Positions 27,954 to 41,609 are shown, counted from the stretch's first letter. The stretch is DNA of 64,000 nt from Anas platyrhynchos (GCF_047663525.1 NC_092593.1:22801501-22865500); one strand, 5' to 3'. A program made the numbers and translations. Notes: generated from the letters alone by a model not told the origin.

Positions 27954-30900
27954 TTTCTGAGAGTTCAGTGATGTGCTATAATAAAAGTGAGAAATTGTTA
28001 ATTTAATTTGAATAGGAAATGGAAATTCAAAGCAATGGACTTTACTACAAACTGGAAACAATGGAAAACTAGGGGATTCAGTCATTGGAAACTAGACAAT
28101 GCAATGCACTACACTTTACTGCACACCTGTGAGGATGAGACAATCAGTTGTCTGTATTTGTTCCAGCTAACGTTGGTCGGGGAAGACATTTAATAGGTAA
28201 CATTAAATGCACTGTTACTGTTACAGACCAATGGATATGTCCACTAGACAAATTTAGGGAGGACCTCCTTTGGCAATCCATAACTACTTAAGGACATGAC
28301 ATAATTAATGTCTCTGCTTATCAGGAAACATTAATTGAAGCATGCAACATACAAGCACACCGATGGAGTTTAAAGAAAGTAAATTAAAAAAATCTAATGC
28401 TAATTTATACTTTATGAGGAGAAGTAGACTAACAGGCCCAATATGGAAGAAGTTTCCTTGCTATATGGCGTCTTTCTACTTTGTGGTAGCAGTAAGAAAC
28501 AGTTTTTATCAGCATGACATTTGCATTTAGTTTCCATGCAGAAAGCTTTTCTGAGGAACAGAAACCCAAACTATAGTACTAGCTGAGAGAAATACAGAGC
28601 ACAGCAAATCCATTCTCCTCAGAAGAAACAACGTTAGAGAAAAATGTCTAGCTGACAGAGCACTGCTGCTGCCAGAGTCCATAAGTGGAAGTTACACTGC
28701 TATATTGCACTGGAAGCTCACAGGCACTGATTATACTGCACCCACCTAACTCATGAAGAACACAAGAACATTAAAGAACTGTTTTTGCACCAGTTACCCT
28801 TATATTATGCTTTGCATTTTTAATGTTGAGCAGAAGCTGTTAGTGTTTTAAAATCTTCACCAAATGTATCCATGCAGTGTGGAAAAAAGGCTGAAGTCAT
28901 TAAACTGCATGTCATACAATAGAATCATCTTGCATTTAATTACTAGATTGCAAAAGCAATTACTAAATTTGGCCCAGGTGCCTGCCTAGAGGGAAGCCAG
29001 GTTTTTCTTCCATTTTGAGAAATTAGCCTCCCTTGTTTTCTCCCTGGATGAGGAGCTTGCAGCAAGAGCACTGCCTGGCACAGGTGGCCAGGAGTATATA
29101 GGATGCTGTGCAGGATGGCTGAGTGAGGCAGGAGCTAGGAATGAGTAGGAAGACCTGTCATGACCCAGAGGGTACAAAAGACAGACTAGCCTTTCTGCAG
29201 GAGTTAGAACAGAGCCAGCCCTTCCTACTGCATATAACTATTGGCTTCTTTACAGAGGAGTCCATATCCCTGACATTTTCTCATTTTTCCTATGTGTTTC
29301 CATGATAACTCGACACAGAATAAATATAAAATGTGTTTAACTACAAACAGGCATTTAGTAAATGTCAGAAATAACTGATCACTAACGTTCTGGAAACACA
29401 TAAACAGCAGTCACAGTAAAAGTGTGCTAAAGAAATAGACTCATCTAATTTAAAACAGTAAAATGACCAAGTTCCGGGGCAGAAATGCTCCCTGAGGTAA
29501 TACCATGACTTCACTCAGGAAGCATTACTCTGTGGGATTATAACTGGAACATTTTCAACCTTAAGGATTCATCTTCAGAAGCATCATTCTTGGAGTGCAA
29601 AATATCCTGCCCCTCCCATTGCTAGCACGGGGTTCCATTCATAACTCACATTTCTGTATATCACAAACATCCATCTGCTTGTAAGTCATCTTGCTGTTCA
29701 AGAACTGTATAAAAAGTCAATTTTACATCGTTAAGGGTTAAGAATCCAAGGAATTCAGCTTTCATTGAAATGAGTGATTTCCCTACGCACTCCTGAAAAT
29801 CCTGTCTCCAATATGAAAATACTTAACATTTTGTCCAAAGGAGAAAACTTCATCCAGTTTCTCGTGGCCTTCCCCTGTAAAAGGAGATAAGATACATTCA
29901 GAATTGAGATAAGGTGGTCTCCTACTATGAACAGGACTGTTCAGTCTGCTGAGGAAGTAAAGTTGGTTTTATTTATTCATTTACAAAAAGTACATAGAGA
30001 TTGACATCTAATTAGAGTTCAGGTGTGCAAAGCTGCATGACATGAAGATTTATGGGAAGTTTTTTCCTCAGTGTCTTAGCCAAACTGTGGAAATTTCTTC
30101 CCCAGTGAGATAAACTAATGGATTGACAAAAATACAAACTCTGCCTAACAGGCATTACGGTAAAGCTGTGTCTTAGTCCAGAGTACAACAGAGGAAAGAT
30201 CACTTTCATAGTATTCTCTCTCTTTTTTTTTTTTCCTTTTTTCTATTACACAAGAATGATCAGATTCAGCAAGATTGGTCTAAGTTCCACTCCTAAATAA
30301 CATGCAGAAAACTGTCTTCAAGCTTTTATAATTTTGGTTTATTCTGGTAAAGGAGTAGGTGGTTTTGAATTGTTGATAAATATTTTACCATGAAAAAAAA
30401 AAACAACATGTGAAGTAACGTTTATTATGCTAAAGGTTTAACATCAGTTAATCTTATTTATTGTTTCTTTAGTGTCTGGCATTCTTCTCTGATTGTGAAA
30501 ATGCTCCCTTTGAGGATCACTGCCCACGTGGAAATTGCATTTGAATTAGGTTCATGTTGTTCTTTCTTATAAGAGGAAAAGTCAAGAAGCTGGAATTATG
30601 CTATCACTTTCATTGTATTCCTTTTCAAAAATGCTGTCACTGCTGCTGGTGGTGTTTTGTGCTGGAGTACTAATATAAGATTTATGAGTCATTGGAAAGT
30701 CTTTTTGTATTTGTCAAAAAACTGTATTTTAATGTTAGTAGCTCACATCACTAATCTAATACTGGCTCCTTAGGTACCCGCATGCAATTGTATAGTCAGC
30801 ACTCCTATTATCATGCCACTGTATTCAACTGTACCCTTGACAGATCAGAGCCATAAATATTTCTTGGGGTGAAAGTAATTTAGTCTGTAGGTTTGTGTAT

Positions 30901-31712
30901 TGTTTCAGTCCGAAATGTTCATCCTCAATAGAGACTATCAAATGAGTTGAAATGTTTCTGTAATATGCGCTGATGTGAGACCAAGAAACCCATTTCACTT
31001 AGGTACATTAAGTGGACCAAGATCTTCAGTTTTACCTTTGCTGTTACATTTTCCTGAAATGTCACTTATCTGTAAAAAAATAAAATGAGAGGAAACACAT
31101 TTTCTTGTGATCTAAAGGCATTCAGCTGTAGTTACGTATCTTCTCCTGGTTAGAGAATAATGACAGGGCAACATAGTGGTACCCGCCTTAGATTTGAATT
31201 ATCAAAACTTACACTGTAATATGAACGTGTAAATACCAGCTGCGTGACAAACACTATGCTCAGGATCAGATTCTCCTTTCATATACATACATGAAACTCC
31301 TACAGTAGTCAGTGGAAGTTGCATACACAGACTTATATGCTAAAATAATATGGTATTGCATCCATTTACCTTGGCAGATAATTTTACTTCAGAGAATTCT
31401 CAACAAACTAATTCAGTGCTTTAGCTTTTTATGTTATTAATGTTATGATGAAAAGAAGACCTTTCACTCATGGTATAAAGGCAGATTTAGCAGGAGGTAT
31501 AGAATCACCTTGGATGGAAACACATATGAACACAATGTAGGTTTCAACGCATATATCTCCTGAATACGGTGTTTGTGGTTTCACTTATTGTACCCTGAAC
31601 AACTTCTGCTAGGAAAAGGACAGTGGTCATACATTCACAAAGTTTTGGGCAGAATCCCTCATGGACGCTAGTTTACATCCTGAACTTGATCTAGTGTTTG
31701 CTTCAAAATATG

Positions 31713-31742
31713 GATATCTATATCTATATCTATCTATCTATT
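31713..31742. repeat. (TATC)n/(TATATC)n microsatellite
   Basis: Alternating TATATC and TATC units over about 30 bp. Confidence 0.85.
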
Positions 31743-31949
31743 TATGTTAGATAGTATGGTACTTTATAAAAATTATTGTTTTTGAAAATAGATGATGGCA
31801 TTGACACACTGAACAAGTCAGGTGAAACATATCTCATTATGATGCAAAAATAATAATATCGTGGGTATTAGATAATTTACATATCTGATCTGGGAATATT
31901 TTCTTTTAATATTACGGAACAGTCATAAATCCATGACATAGATTGCAAC

Positions 31950-32150
31950 TTTGCTTTTCTCCCTCACGACCAGCAGAGGGAGCACCAGTGACAAAGCTGC
32001 GCGAAGCTCGAAGGCTTTGCACAGTGATGCACTCCACATCCTCCCCCGGCCAAATTCTGCCTGCAGACACCCAGGTAGAAGTTCGGGTGCTGGCAGCAGG
32101 AACTGAGGAAAGATATCTGAGGCTACGAGTGATCCTTACGTGCGACGAAA
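31950..32150. promoter_or_regulatory. GC-richer islet with candidate CTCF site
   Basis: In the middle of AT-rich desert this roughly 200-bp stretch is rich in GC and CpG. It starts with CCAGCAGAGGGAG at 31970-31982 on the plus strand, which agrees with the CTCF core CCASYAGRKGGCR at 12 of 13 positions (the C near the end is A). Open frames on both strands (76 and 125 residues) cross it but resemble nothing known. It could be an insulator or enhancer element, or an unrecognised old exon. Confidence 0.4.
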
Positions 32151-32545
32151 TATTTATACATTCTTCAAAATAAACCCTTGTCCACCCAGAAAAATAAATG
32201 CCACACAGGAGTGGTATTTGGAATAAGATTTGAGACCTGGCTATGCAAACCATGGACATCAAATTTTGGAAGCTGAAGGCATGCTCCAAAGATGTTTAGC
32301 AAGCTCTGTTTCTTATTTTGAAATGTAAACAATAGCTTTGTGGGAAAGCACATTTCAAATACAAAAACTATGGTTACTCAAGCTGAGATTTTGAAAGACA
32401 CTGGAATTCATTTCAAAGTTACCATGCGTTGCAATTGTCTAATATACCATACTGAATTTCAGACAGTATGTAAAAGTGTCAGAATTATTATATCAGTCCT
32501 TAACAGATGTTTTAGCATTTTCATTCAGTCATCAAATCTACCAGG

Positions 32546-32578
32546 AAAAAAAAAAAAAAAAAAAAGGAAAAAAAAAAA
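32546..32578. repeat. Poly-A tract (A20, then GG and A11)
   Basis: Homopolymer interrupted once by GG. Confidence 0.92.
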
Positions 32579-32662
32579 GGACTTCACAGCTGTTGAAAAA
32601 ATATGTAAAAGATGACTGGATATAAAGCAGTCTAGCTCACCTCCAGAGCTCAATATTTATTT

Positions 32663-32667
<5 letters not shown>

Positions 32668-32701
<34 letters not shown>
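32668..32701. repeat. Poly-T tract, 34 bp
   Basis: Homopolymer T34 only about 90 bp to the right of the poly-A tract at 32546. The two tracts are complementary and could pair. Confidence 0.94.
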
Positions 32702-33102
32702 CCTGGAGTAAAGCAGCATAGAGAATCTCTGTTAAAGAACTCTGAGCATTTAGTCTTAATATGTCAGAGAACATGGCAGGTTTTACTCATTTCAGCAGCC
32801 ATTTTTACCAAATCTGGACACCTATACTGTTGCCATTTCCTATAAAGTAATATACATAGCTACAAACATAGAAAAAAAAAAAATCTTACATCAGCTGGGA
32901 TTTAAGCTTATTCTCCCATATTTTTTCACAACAGCAGAAGTACCTAATAGTGAAGAATTTGAGAGCTAGGCCAATGTATACGTTCAGCCAACATATCCAA
33001 CCCAACAAAGACATTTCACACTGGTTGAGGAGTCTGTGCACATGCAACCTTTTTCCTTCAGCCCTATCAGCCACTCTAATCGAAGATACTCTCTCTCTTT
33101 AC

Positions 33103-33138
33103 AAAACCTTACCTGCTTATATTAGCAGGTAAGGTTTT
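33103..33138. repeat. Perfect inverted repeat, 15-bp arms, 6-bp loop
   Basis: Left arm AAAACCTTACCTGCT (33103-33117) and right arm AGCAGGTAAGGTTTT (33124-33138) are exact reverse complements around TATATT. Either strand reads a consensus 5' splice site CAG/GTAAGG within an arm. It is not part of a repeat I can name and is too short for a typical microRNA precursor. Confidence 0.95.
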
Positions 33139-34965
33139 ATAGCAGTTCCTCTCAATGACAGATGCCGAAAGCTGAAAACCTAACTGCGATCATTAGCCTG
33201 ACTTTTACTACATGATTCCTAATGGATGCAGAGCAGTAAAACTGAGAAAAACGGCAGCTATGGAGACTTCATGTTACAGGCAGACGAGATCCAGAGTTTT
33301 GCTGGTGGTCTTGCTTGAAAAAAGTGAGGGATCCCAGAGTCTTTGTGAGTTCCCCCCATCACCATATTATCATGCATCTAGCTTTAGAGAAAGTGCCCAA
33401 AAACATTCCTGCATGTTAGTCTCAGCCTATATAATCCACTAAGGATCCAGTTAAAATGCCTGGCACGTGGGAGGTGGACACAAGCTGTCTGAAGCATCCA
33501 GTGTTGTATAAACTATACTTAGTCACCAAAATCCAGTCCACACTCCTTTTTTGTCTACATGCTGTGGTGACTCCTGTACTCTTCACTTGCTGATTGATGT
33601 CAAGAATTATGACAAAATTAAATCTTCTTACCTCAGGTGGCATTAGAATGACAAACCACTCGTCAATATCCAGGCTGCATAGTCTTACCAGTTATTTATC
33701 TGGTTGAAGGCTGTACATTGCACCTGCAAAGAACAAACTCGAACATTCATATTTTCCCCCCACCAAAAGTTTCTCTGAGAAAGGTCAATGTTACTGTGTC
33801 CAAAGGGCTTATTCAATGTGCTGTACTGCTGCATGGACTAAGCAAAAGCAGGAGGCTTTATTAATATCATTTTAGCTAGCTTTGAAGAAAGGGCAGAGAA
33901 CTGATTAGCAATGTAATTGGAGTGTGTTTTCTGTTTACCACCTTTACAATACTTACTCATTCTTAGTCTAATTAATTAAATGTTCACACTTTTTGGAAAA
34001 GATATTCCTGAAAACAGCAGTGCAATTTGGTTTGCAGCATGCAATATCATTAATACATATGCATTCATACTCAAAAGCACTTTGTCACTGGATTCTTTGA
34101 AAAGGTAACTTTGGGCATATTTTCACTGTGTATTTGACACATACATTTTCCATTTTGCTATATCTGATTCCTTCTGAAAATTATTTATCATTTCTATCAT
34201 TTATCAAGATTGTTCACCATGCAAAAAGAAAGCAAAGCAGAAAGAAGCAACAATTTCAGAATTCTCATGGCTAATCAAGTGAGTGGCTCAGTATTGTAAT
34301 GGAGTAACTTTAATATTGAATATTTCTCTTTCAGACAGCTCATGTCACTGGATGTTAATTGCATTATATTTACTAACGTAGCTAAAACGGGATTCCCTTT
34401 ACAGCAGTCTGAATTGTTCAATATATAAACTATTTTTGTCTGCTTTCCAAAAAGACTATTTCTCTTAAAAATGCACTGCTCTACAACATTGCTTTCTGAT
34501 CATGGGGTGTGTCACTCTCCTTAGCTAAATCAGAAATACAGAAACATTTTTTGCCACTAATACTGAATAGTTAGAGCATGGTTTATTCATGCTTTACATG
34601 AATACATATGCATAAGTATTTTTTTACTTCCTATAGTCTAATTTGCCCAATGATTTCATTGAAAATAACAAATAGAGAATGATACTGTAGATTGCCTGTT
34701 TTTTGTTGTGATCCATAAATGTATGTGCCATTTAACAACCAATAAAATATGACAGGCATACACAATTCTGTCTGAGCAGGAAAGGAAATTTTATTGCTCA
34801 GGTTTTAGTCTCACATGCCCTTCATAAAGTTGTACAGTCAGATCCTTATTTTATTGTTACTTACCATATGTGTTACACCCCTTAGGCATGAAAGAGCAAG
34901 TTAGACAGAAAGCACTAACCTTATCTGCAGAAAAAGGAATTGTTTCAAATGAGTTTATCATAAAA

Positions 34966-35007
34966 ACAAACAAACAAACAAACAAAACAACAACAACAAA
35001 AAAACAA
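34966..35007. repeat. (CAAA)n/(CAA)n tract
   Basis: Simple A-rich repeat of CAAA units changing to CAA. Confidence 0.9.
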
Positions 35008-38000
35008 CTTTATTTAGAAACAAAACAAAAAAACTGGAGACAATTATCTCACATCTCAGAGAAGAAGGGACCCAATCTTACAATCTTCAATTCAGCATCT
35101 TCTTTCTTAAACACCTTACACACCAAAATCCTTGATGATGCACTACCATAGTCCACTGAAATCACTGAGTAAACTGCTGTCTGCTAATCCTTCTTACTCA
35201 CTGTATCCTCCCAGAACTTCTGGTATTTCAGGTCTTAGCCTAACACAGGAAACATTCATAATCTGATTTGTGCATGAGTTTGTGCATAAAACTTTGTCAG
35301 AATTACCAGGTAGGTTGCAGAGGGGTAGAGCAGCTGTGAGTAGTGAACGCAAAAGGGTATATTTGCTCTGTGTGTTCATGCTTTTCAGGTTCCTTGTACA
35401 CCACAGTATGAGAAAGAAAATGGTACGTGGTTACTTTGAGGCATGTCTACAGCTAGAAGAGTTTCAGAGCCAATTCCACTGGCTCTTCTTATCTTGGAAT
35501 ACACAGATTATATTTTCTTTAATACACATATAAACCAGAATTTATTTTTACTGATATACTACTACCTGTGTTTATCTCCACAAGTTTAAACAGTATGTTA
35601 AGAAACTGCAATGCATTAGAAGGGCAGGATATGAACCTACACAGGATATGAATTTATAAATGCCAAAGGAGCATAGTAGCAGCAACATACAAGTCAGAGT
35701 TCATAAAGCCAGGAAATATCTTTCTTTAGATCAGCTTATAAGGAGTACCAATGTATTTACTATTTAGGGGAAACAGTAAGGACTTTTGTGGAAACAGACT
35801 GAGGGACTGAATGATCTGCAGTCACTGTCCCGGCAGGGATACATTTCTGATGGAAGAGAGGGAGAGGAAATAAGATGTACATGTATTTCAGATTCCAGCA
35901 AGCGATACACCAAAAACACCAAGTAGTCTCTGAAAGCCAAATAAGAACCCTTTTCAGCTTCTTTTATTATTCTTTCTTTTGGCACTTTATTTAAGACGAA
36001 TAGAAAGAAAGAAGAGCTACCAGGTAATAGCTTGGGGATATTTTTTTAAGCAACATGGGCTGAAATAATGGAGGAATGAAGAAATAGCACCAAGAACCTT
36101 ACAGGCATTTTTCCTGGATAAAGTTGCTAATCTCAAGCTTCAGATAAACTAATACAGTCCCTGCCCAAGCAAAACTTCCGCACATGTTCTTTAGAAAGTA
36201 GGGTAAAGTTGTATTTTCTCTACTATCACACAATCGCACAGAAATATTTGTATATGAATTTAATGTTTGATGGATTTATGACTGTCTATAGAAGTCTGAA
36301 GATTACAGAATTACAGCCTGAAGAGTGAACCCTTGTATACAGCTATACAAGTTAACAGAAACTTTTCAGATTTTACTTATTTTTTAAATCACAATGATTT
36401 CAGTCTCCCAAGAAACTACACATAGTGGGAAACAGTCTGTTTGAAAGACTGGAGATTATAAGTAGAAGATGTTAATTATAGCTAAATGTCCAATTCCCTG
36501 CCCCCTACCCCAGGCTAAACTCTGTTTTTAGGATGCTTTCATTTTAGTAACCATTTGATCTTTCCTAGGAGAGGATTTGGTACTATTTCTTTTAATCTTC
36601 TCTGCATGCAGTTCAAAACCGGCTCACCGAGCTCAATTTTAAGTTATTGTTTGTGTTTATGAGCAAGAAATTGCAGGATCTACAACAAACCAAATATGTC
36701 ATTTAAAGAAAACTGTGTGAAGTAAAGTTTGATGCATCTGATTTAATGATACTGTTACTCCCTCTGCTCACTAGGATCAGTGGGGAAAACAATTTAGGAA
36801 CCTTAAACCTTTGCAAAGTGCAATAAACTTTGATCAGAATGCCTTTTCAACTAGTGAACAATCTAGCAAATAATTTTAAAAATATTTTGAAAATAAAACA
36901 GTCTATGCATATGAATATCTCAATGACTTCAATTAATTAACTAGACAGAACAAAGTTAAACAAACACATAAATCTTTGAAGGGTAGACATTCTATGCAGT
37001 AAATTATGCAACACTTCCACTGTCATCAGATAATGTCCATTGATCTAAGTCAGTGAAATAACTTCCACTGAGCTAGATTTTGGCACTAGCACCAGTGCCA
37101 TAGATGATGCTCTTGCAGCTCTTAACTTCTATGGATCAAAAGTCTCCGGAAATCAAAAGTTCTCTATTTAATCAAACTGGATGGGATTTAGGTTAAAATG
37201 AAAAAAGGTCATGTATTCAGCCAAGAAATTGCAAAATGTGTTTTACCCACCTCAAAATATTGCTCCATATCTCATTCCTTTTGTAAGAATGTATATAAAT
37301 CCAAAAACTTATTTTCCACATTCATTGTTTTAATAAAGTTCCAAAGAGACATTAATTTCCCAACCTCCTTCTGGCACTACAACAGCAATACATGCTGCTG
37401 GTGTTGGCCATAGCCAGTCTGATTTCAGACATTGTGACAGATCAGCTCTATAACCCACAACGCACAAAGGAGAAATTGCAGCAACACCCTAATTATGCTT
37501 ACAACAGAAGAATATACTGCCAAAAGTATTGAATAAATACTTGAGAAATTAAGAAAAATCAAGAAATAAGGAAAACAAAAAGTAACAAAGAAGAAGAAAT
37601 CTAGCACAGTATGTACTGGTCTCAACCCCTCAGAGTAAGGATATCCATGCATTAATATATCAAAAACAGAGTTACAAATCTTATTTGTACTGGCTTTACT
37701 TTTAAAACCTAGTGAGGCAAATTTATACTCTGGCCCCATTAAAACCCACTAATTTCAGAGTTGTTGAATTTAGGAGCATTGCATCATATAACTGGAAGCA
37801 GAAGTTAATGTACTGAGTGTTGTTTCACTGAGATGAAATATTAATTCATGCTTATTTTGAATGTTGATTGTTTTAATACCCTGAACTTAGCTACAGAAAA
37901 TGAGATGTAATGGGTTGTTTCCATATGTCACAAGTAAACCAGTTGCTTTTTTAACTGTAAGTTCTGTGAGCATTATTTTCTTAGCTAGCAGTTCAAGAAA

Positions 38001-38399
38001 ATGATTTAAAATTAAACCGTTTTCCTCACACCTGTAAAAATGTGTAAATGATAGAACTGGCAGTATGATGATTGCTTTACAGATAAGCAGTTTCTTCATC
38101 ATCTTCAAGGACATTCAGATTTATGATCTAATCATTCAGCCCTTTAACAGGATGCATTTGAGTTTGATTAAAAAAAGAAACAAATAGCAGTGCAGATTTA
38201 TTAATGAAATCTGCGTGACCTTTTCACATAAGGAACTCTCCCAAAATAATGAATTTAAAGTGCAGTATAGCTTCTTCAGCCTCTTTAGCTTTGCTTGTCC
38301 TGGTATGCAGTGGTTTTGGTGTGCTTTTTCCACATTGGCAAGTGCAAATTTTGGAAAGTTCTCTCTCCCTCCCCCTCCTTGAACTTTAATTGCTTAACC

Positions 38400-38760
38400 T
38401 ACAGCCTAATTCAAGTTGCTCATAAACCTTAGCCTTTGTTGTAGGTCCGACAGCTGTGTTATGTCAGTAGCAAGTAAAACCTTCACAAAGTTCCGGAATG
38501 CTGCAAGACATTTTATAGGTGCTGCAATAAAAGGCAAATTGAATTTACAAAAATGCATTTGTCACTGATTAAAAACTTACAAAGTTAATTGGAAACACTG
38601 TGTAGGTGTTGCCACACAACTAGAGGTGTAACTGGTGGTTTTAATTCAGCTGGAGCATGGGGGATAGTAGCCATTCACATTAAGGCCAGCAATCTTATTC
38701 GTATTTCTTTTCCCTTGAATAAGCAGGGAGTACTTCCTGGAAGATCTGCATGAATGTCAA
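38400..38760. promoter_or_regulatory. Candidate conserved non-coding element A
   Basis: Free of simple repeats, with balanced composition and HOX13-type motifs: CAATAAAA at 38525-38532 and TTTTATAG at about 38511-38518. It also has several TAAT/ATTA homeodomain cores (for example the TTAATTGG stretch near 38585). Such texture is common in developmental enhancers. Conservation is not shown here, and the call rests on appearance and inferred position in the HOXD desert. Confidence 0.25.
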
Positions 38761-40064
38761 CATTTAGCAGCATTAAGGTATTAGTTGAGGAGTAGTGACC
38801 ACTTCCTTGTTCAGTTTTCAAGGACGTATCAAAGTAAAATTTGCAAGTATTATTTACTGTCTGATAGTAATTGCTGTATCCCTTGGGAAAGTTTTCTAGG
38901 CCTTTCCTCTCCCCCTTGTCTTACCTTGGAAAAGGTGACACCACCATAGCAATCATTGCTTCAACAAGTGAGGAGGGAGGTAACCAACAGCCGAGGCAAT
39001 CAGCACCCTCCCCTTGGAGCTGAGTGAATTATCTCCATATAATCCACTTAACCTTTGCCATTGTGGGACCTGGGAAGCTGAAGGTATTTTTAAACTTGAG
39101 TCTTTTAATTGCCAGTTTATAGTGTCACTAGTCCAGCTCAGCTGGAAAGAGGATGATTGGAAAATAGTTCCATGAGGCAATAGCTTTTCACCTCGGCCAG
39201 GAGTCCTAATTATTATTAGTTTTAAGGCTCACTGTCCTCCAAGTCCATGTAGGCAGTGGTCTACAATGAATCCACAGGTGATGGGGTTTCTCTAACATAA
39301 TATTACTTCTAGCTAAAATGTCACAGATTTCAAATTACTTGAGTGATATATTGTCATTAATTGTTAATATGCAGAAAAATCCAAACAAACAAAATATAAT
39401 GGGAACAATTCTGTAACAGAGTTGAGTAATATAAGAAAACTGCTTTGCTATTTCTATCTCCACTTGCTAAAATAATTTCTTAAAATTCCACTTAATTCCC
39501 TTATCACACTTCACAGAAAAACAAAAACTCTAGCAAATGCTGAAGGATGCTTGTTGATAGCTTTCAAAAGACCAGCTATGGAAAATTTAATTAGCAAGTG
39601 GTTAGTTCTGCACACTGCCATAGTCTCTGAGAGCTTTTTGATATATTTTTTGAATAGTATTTACCTATTTTATTGATGAATATTCCAGTGTGCTTGACTG
39701 TATGTCCATGTTTCAGTGATCACTAAATCAAGTAATTAACTTTGCATATGGTCTTAGCAGAGATATCATGAAATGGAATCTGTACCTTTTCTTGAATTGG
39801 AATTTTCAGTGGAGCCCCAAAGAGTTAGGCATTAACAAATTCTGGCTTCTTTGAAAACCTAAATCTTAGACTTATATGATTCAGGGAATCTATCATGTTC
39901 CTTTGAGATTTCTCATAAAACTGGAGCGTTAATACCTTTTACAAATATTCAGCCAATCCTCAGATCTATAGTTGCTCATTCTCTTCACAGTCCTAAGAGA
40001 GCAGAAAGACGTCCTACAGTGCTGGTAGCACTCGTACTTCAAGTGCAAGAATATGTCAGTCCAC

Positions 40065-40106
40065 AGCAGGCCTACAGTTATTTTTAGCAGGCCTACAGTT
40101 ATTTTT
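40065..40106 (+). repeat. Perfect 21-bp tandem duplication
   Basis: Unit AGCAGGCCTACAGTT plus ATTTTT occurs twice head to tail with no mismatch (40065-40085 and 40086-40106). The lack of differences suggests a recent slippage event. Confidence 0.96.
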
Positions 40107-41161
40107 CAGCAATGCATATAATCATGGTCTAACATACTTATACTGTAAATACCAATGCAGAAAAACACAATGGTACACACTCCCAAAGACCTTCTGACAC
40201 ACTGGCTGCTAATTCAGCCATCTCCTTGGTCTATGTTCTTTGGTACATACTCAACCACAAGGAAACCTGCCTATGTGATACCTTAGAATCAATAAATAAA
40301 TATAATTATTCTGGGAAACTGATGCTAAAATGGTATCAGCGTATTTTCCACCACAGTCTTTGCCATCTCCTTTATTTTTATTAATAATATGGAAGCTAAT
40401 AGTAGTCAGGATTCAGAAGCAACAGCAAGATTGATCCAGATATTTCTTTCCTACTCCTGCTATTCTACAATTCAGCACTATATGATGGGAACACCATATT
40501 ACATTATTTTTAATTGTAGACTAAATACTTCAAAACAAAACAGTAGATTTCCAAGCCTAAATGTATAATTTTATCAAGGCCTACTCACAAAGAAAGAACA
40601 TCTATTCGGCTTTGTTGGATATTCCTTCTCACCTTTACTCCTAAGTGGTTCATGGCTTAATGACATTCTTTCCAGAAAACTTAAAAATATTGACAGAATG
40701 GATGTCCTTTAAGATTTTAGGAAGCATCATGTATCTGTGATTTAGCCAGATTGTGCATCTGGGTAGTTCTGGGCTAGTATTTCAGCAGATTTTTATGCAA
40801 AGCCATTCTTCTTGGCCTACATACAATGAGCAAAGTATGTGGCAAAGAAAGGAATAAATAAAAGACAAAGTGTTTGAGTTATTTTTCTAATTTCACTAGT
40901 TAAGCCTTTAATGAAATTATCAGCAGTAATATGACATTTAACAATTAAAGAAGAGGCAGAAAGTACAGCTTACTGGCCTTGGTGGAAAAAGAAAAGCAGG
41001 AAGCATAGCAGCCATACTTTTCTTTCCTCAGGACAGGCCCCAAATGGAAAACAAACTAAAACAAAAGACTGTTTATATTGGTGTTAGGAGCACTCAAAAC
41101 CAATTTAAGGATCTACTTTGGTTTGGATGATAATGTAAAATTTTTAGATGAGGAAATCCTC

Positions 41162-41179
41162 AAAAAAAAAAAAAAAAAA
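41162..41179. repeat. Poly-A run (A18)
   Basis: Simple homopolymer. Confidence 0.9.
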
Positions 41180-41609
41180 TCCAAAACAGAGAGAGGTTTT
41201 ACAAACAAACCTGAGATTTTCTTGTTTTTGTCTCTTTTATCAACCTCCCTTTTCTATGAGATATAAAAACCTCAGAGACAGTTTTCAGTTTATACTTGGA
41301 AGACAGCAGAAACTGAGATTCCTCCTCTGAGAAGAGTGTTTTGTGTGAGGCTATCGCACTGTGAAAATGCATCCATTATGGACAGATGTGAGCCCCTGTA
41401 CCTTCCTGCCCCACATTACAGCAACTCAACAGTAACAAAGAAAACTGTGGTAGTGCCACTACAGAAAAGCCACTATGCTGACAAAAAGAGATGTCCCACT
41501 GTAGATTACACAGATTAGCTGCTTGAAGCCCACTGGGTATTCAGAGGGAATCTACTCTGAATTATTTTGCAGATTAATTGACTTTTCTTGTCAAAAGATT
41601 TTTTAATAT

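Larger units (their letters stand above)
17241..31945. other. Gene desert, proximal part
   Basis: No gene seen. All frames are short, lack paired splice sites with coding content and match no family I know. Somewhat GC-richer patches occur at 20.82-21.20 and 23.04-23.30 kb. Known contents are simple repeats at 19.4, 20.47, 22.14-22.29 and 27.9 kb. By gene order this should be the start of the regulatory desert between ATP5MC3 and LNPK/EVX2/HOXD; that is an inference. Confidence 0.6.

Noticed and set aside
29078..29090. CACAGGTGGCCA as a CTCF site
   Set aside because: Only the right half CAGGTGGC fits the core; the left half does not, and the word is also a common E-box.
31912..32289. 125-residue minus-strand and 76-residue plus-strand frames over the GC islet
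   Set aside because: No recognisable domain, no splice context and opposite frames of similar quality; treated as chance frames in a possible regulatory element.
33103..33138. The hairpin as a microRNA precursor
   Set aside because: At 36 nt with a 15-bp stem it is well short of the usual 60-90-nt precursor hairpin.
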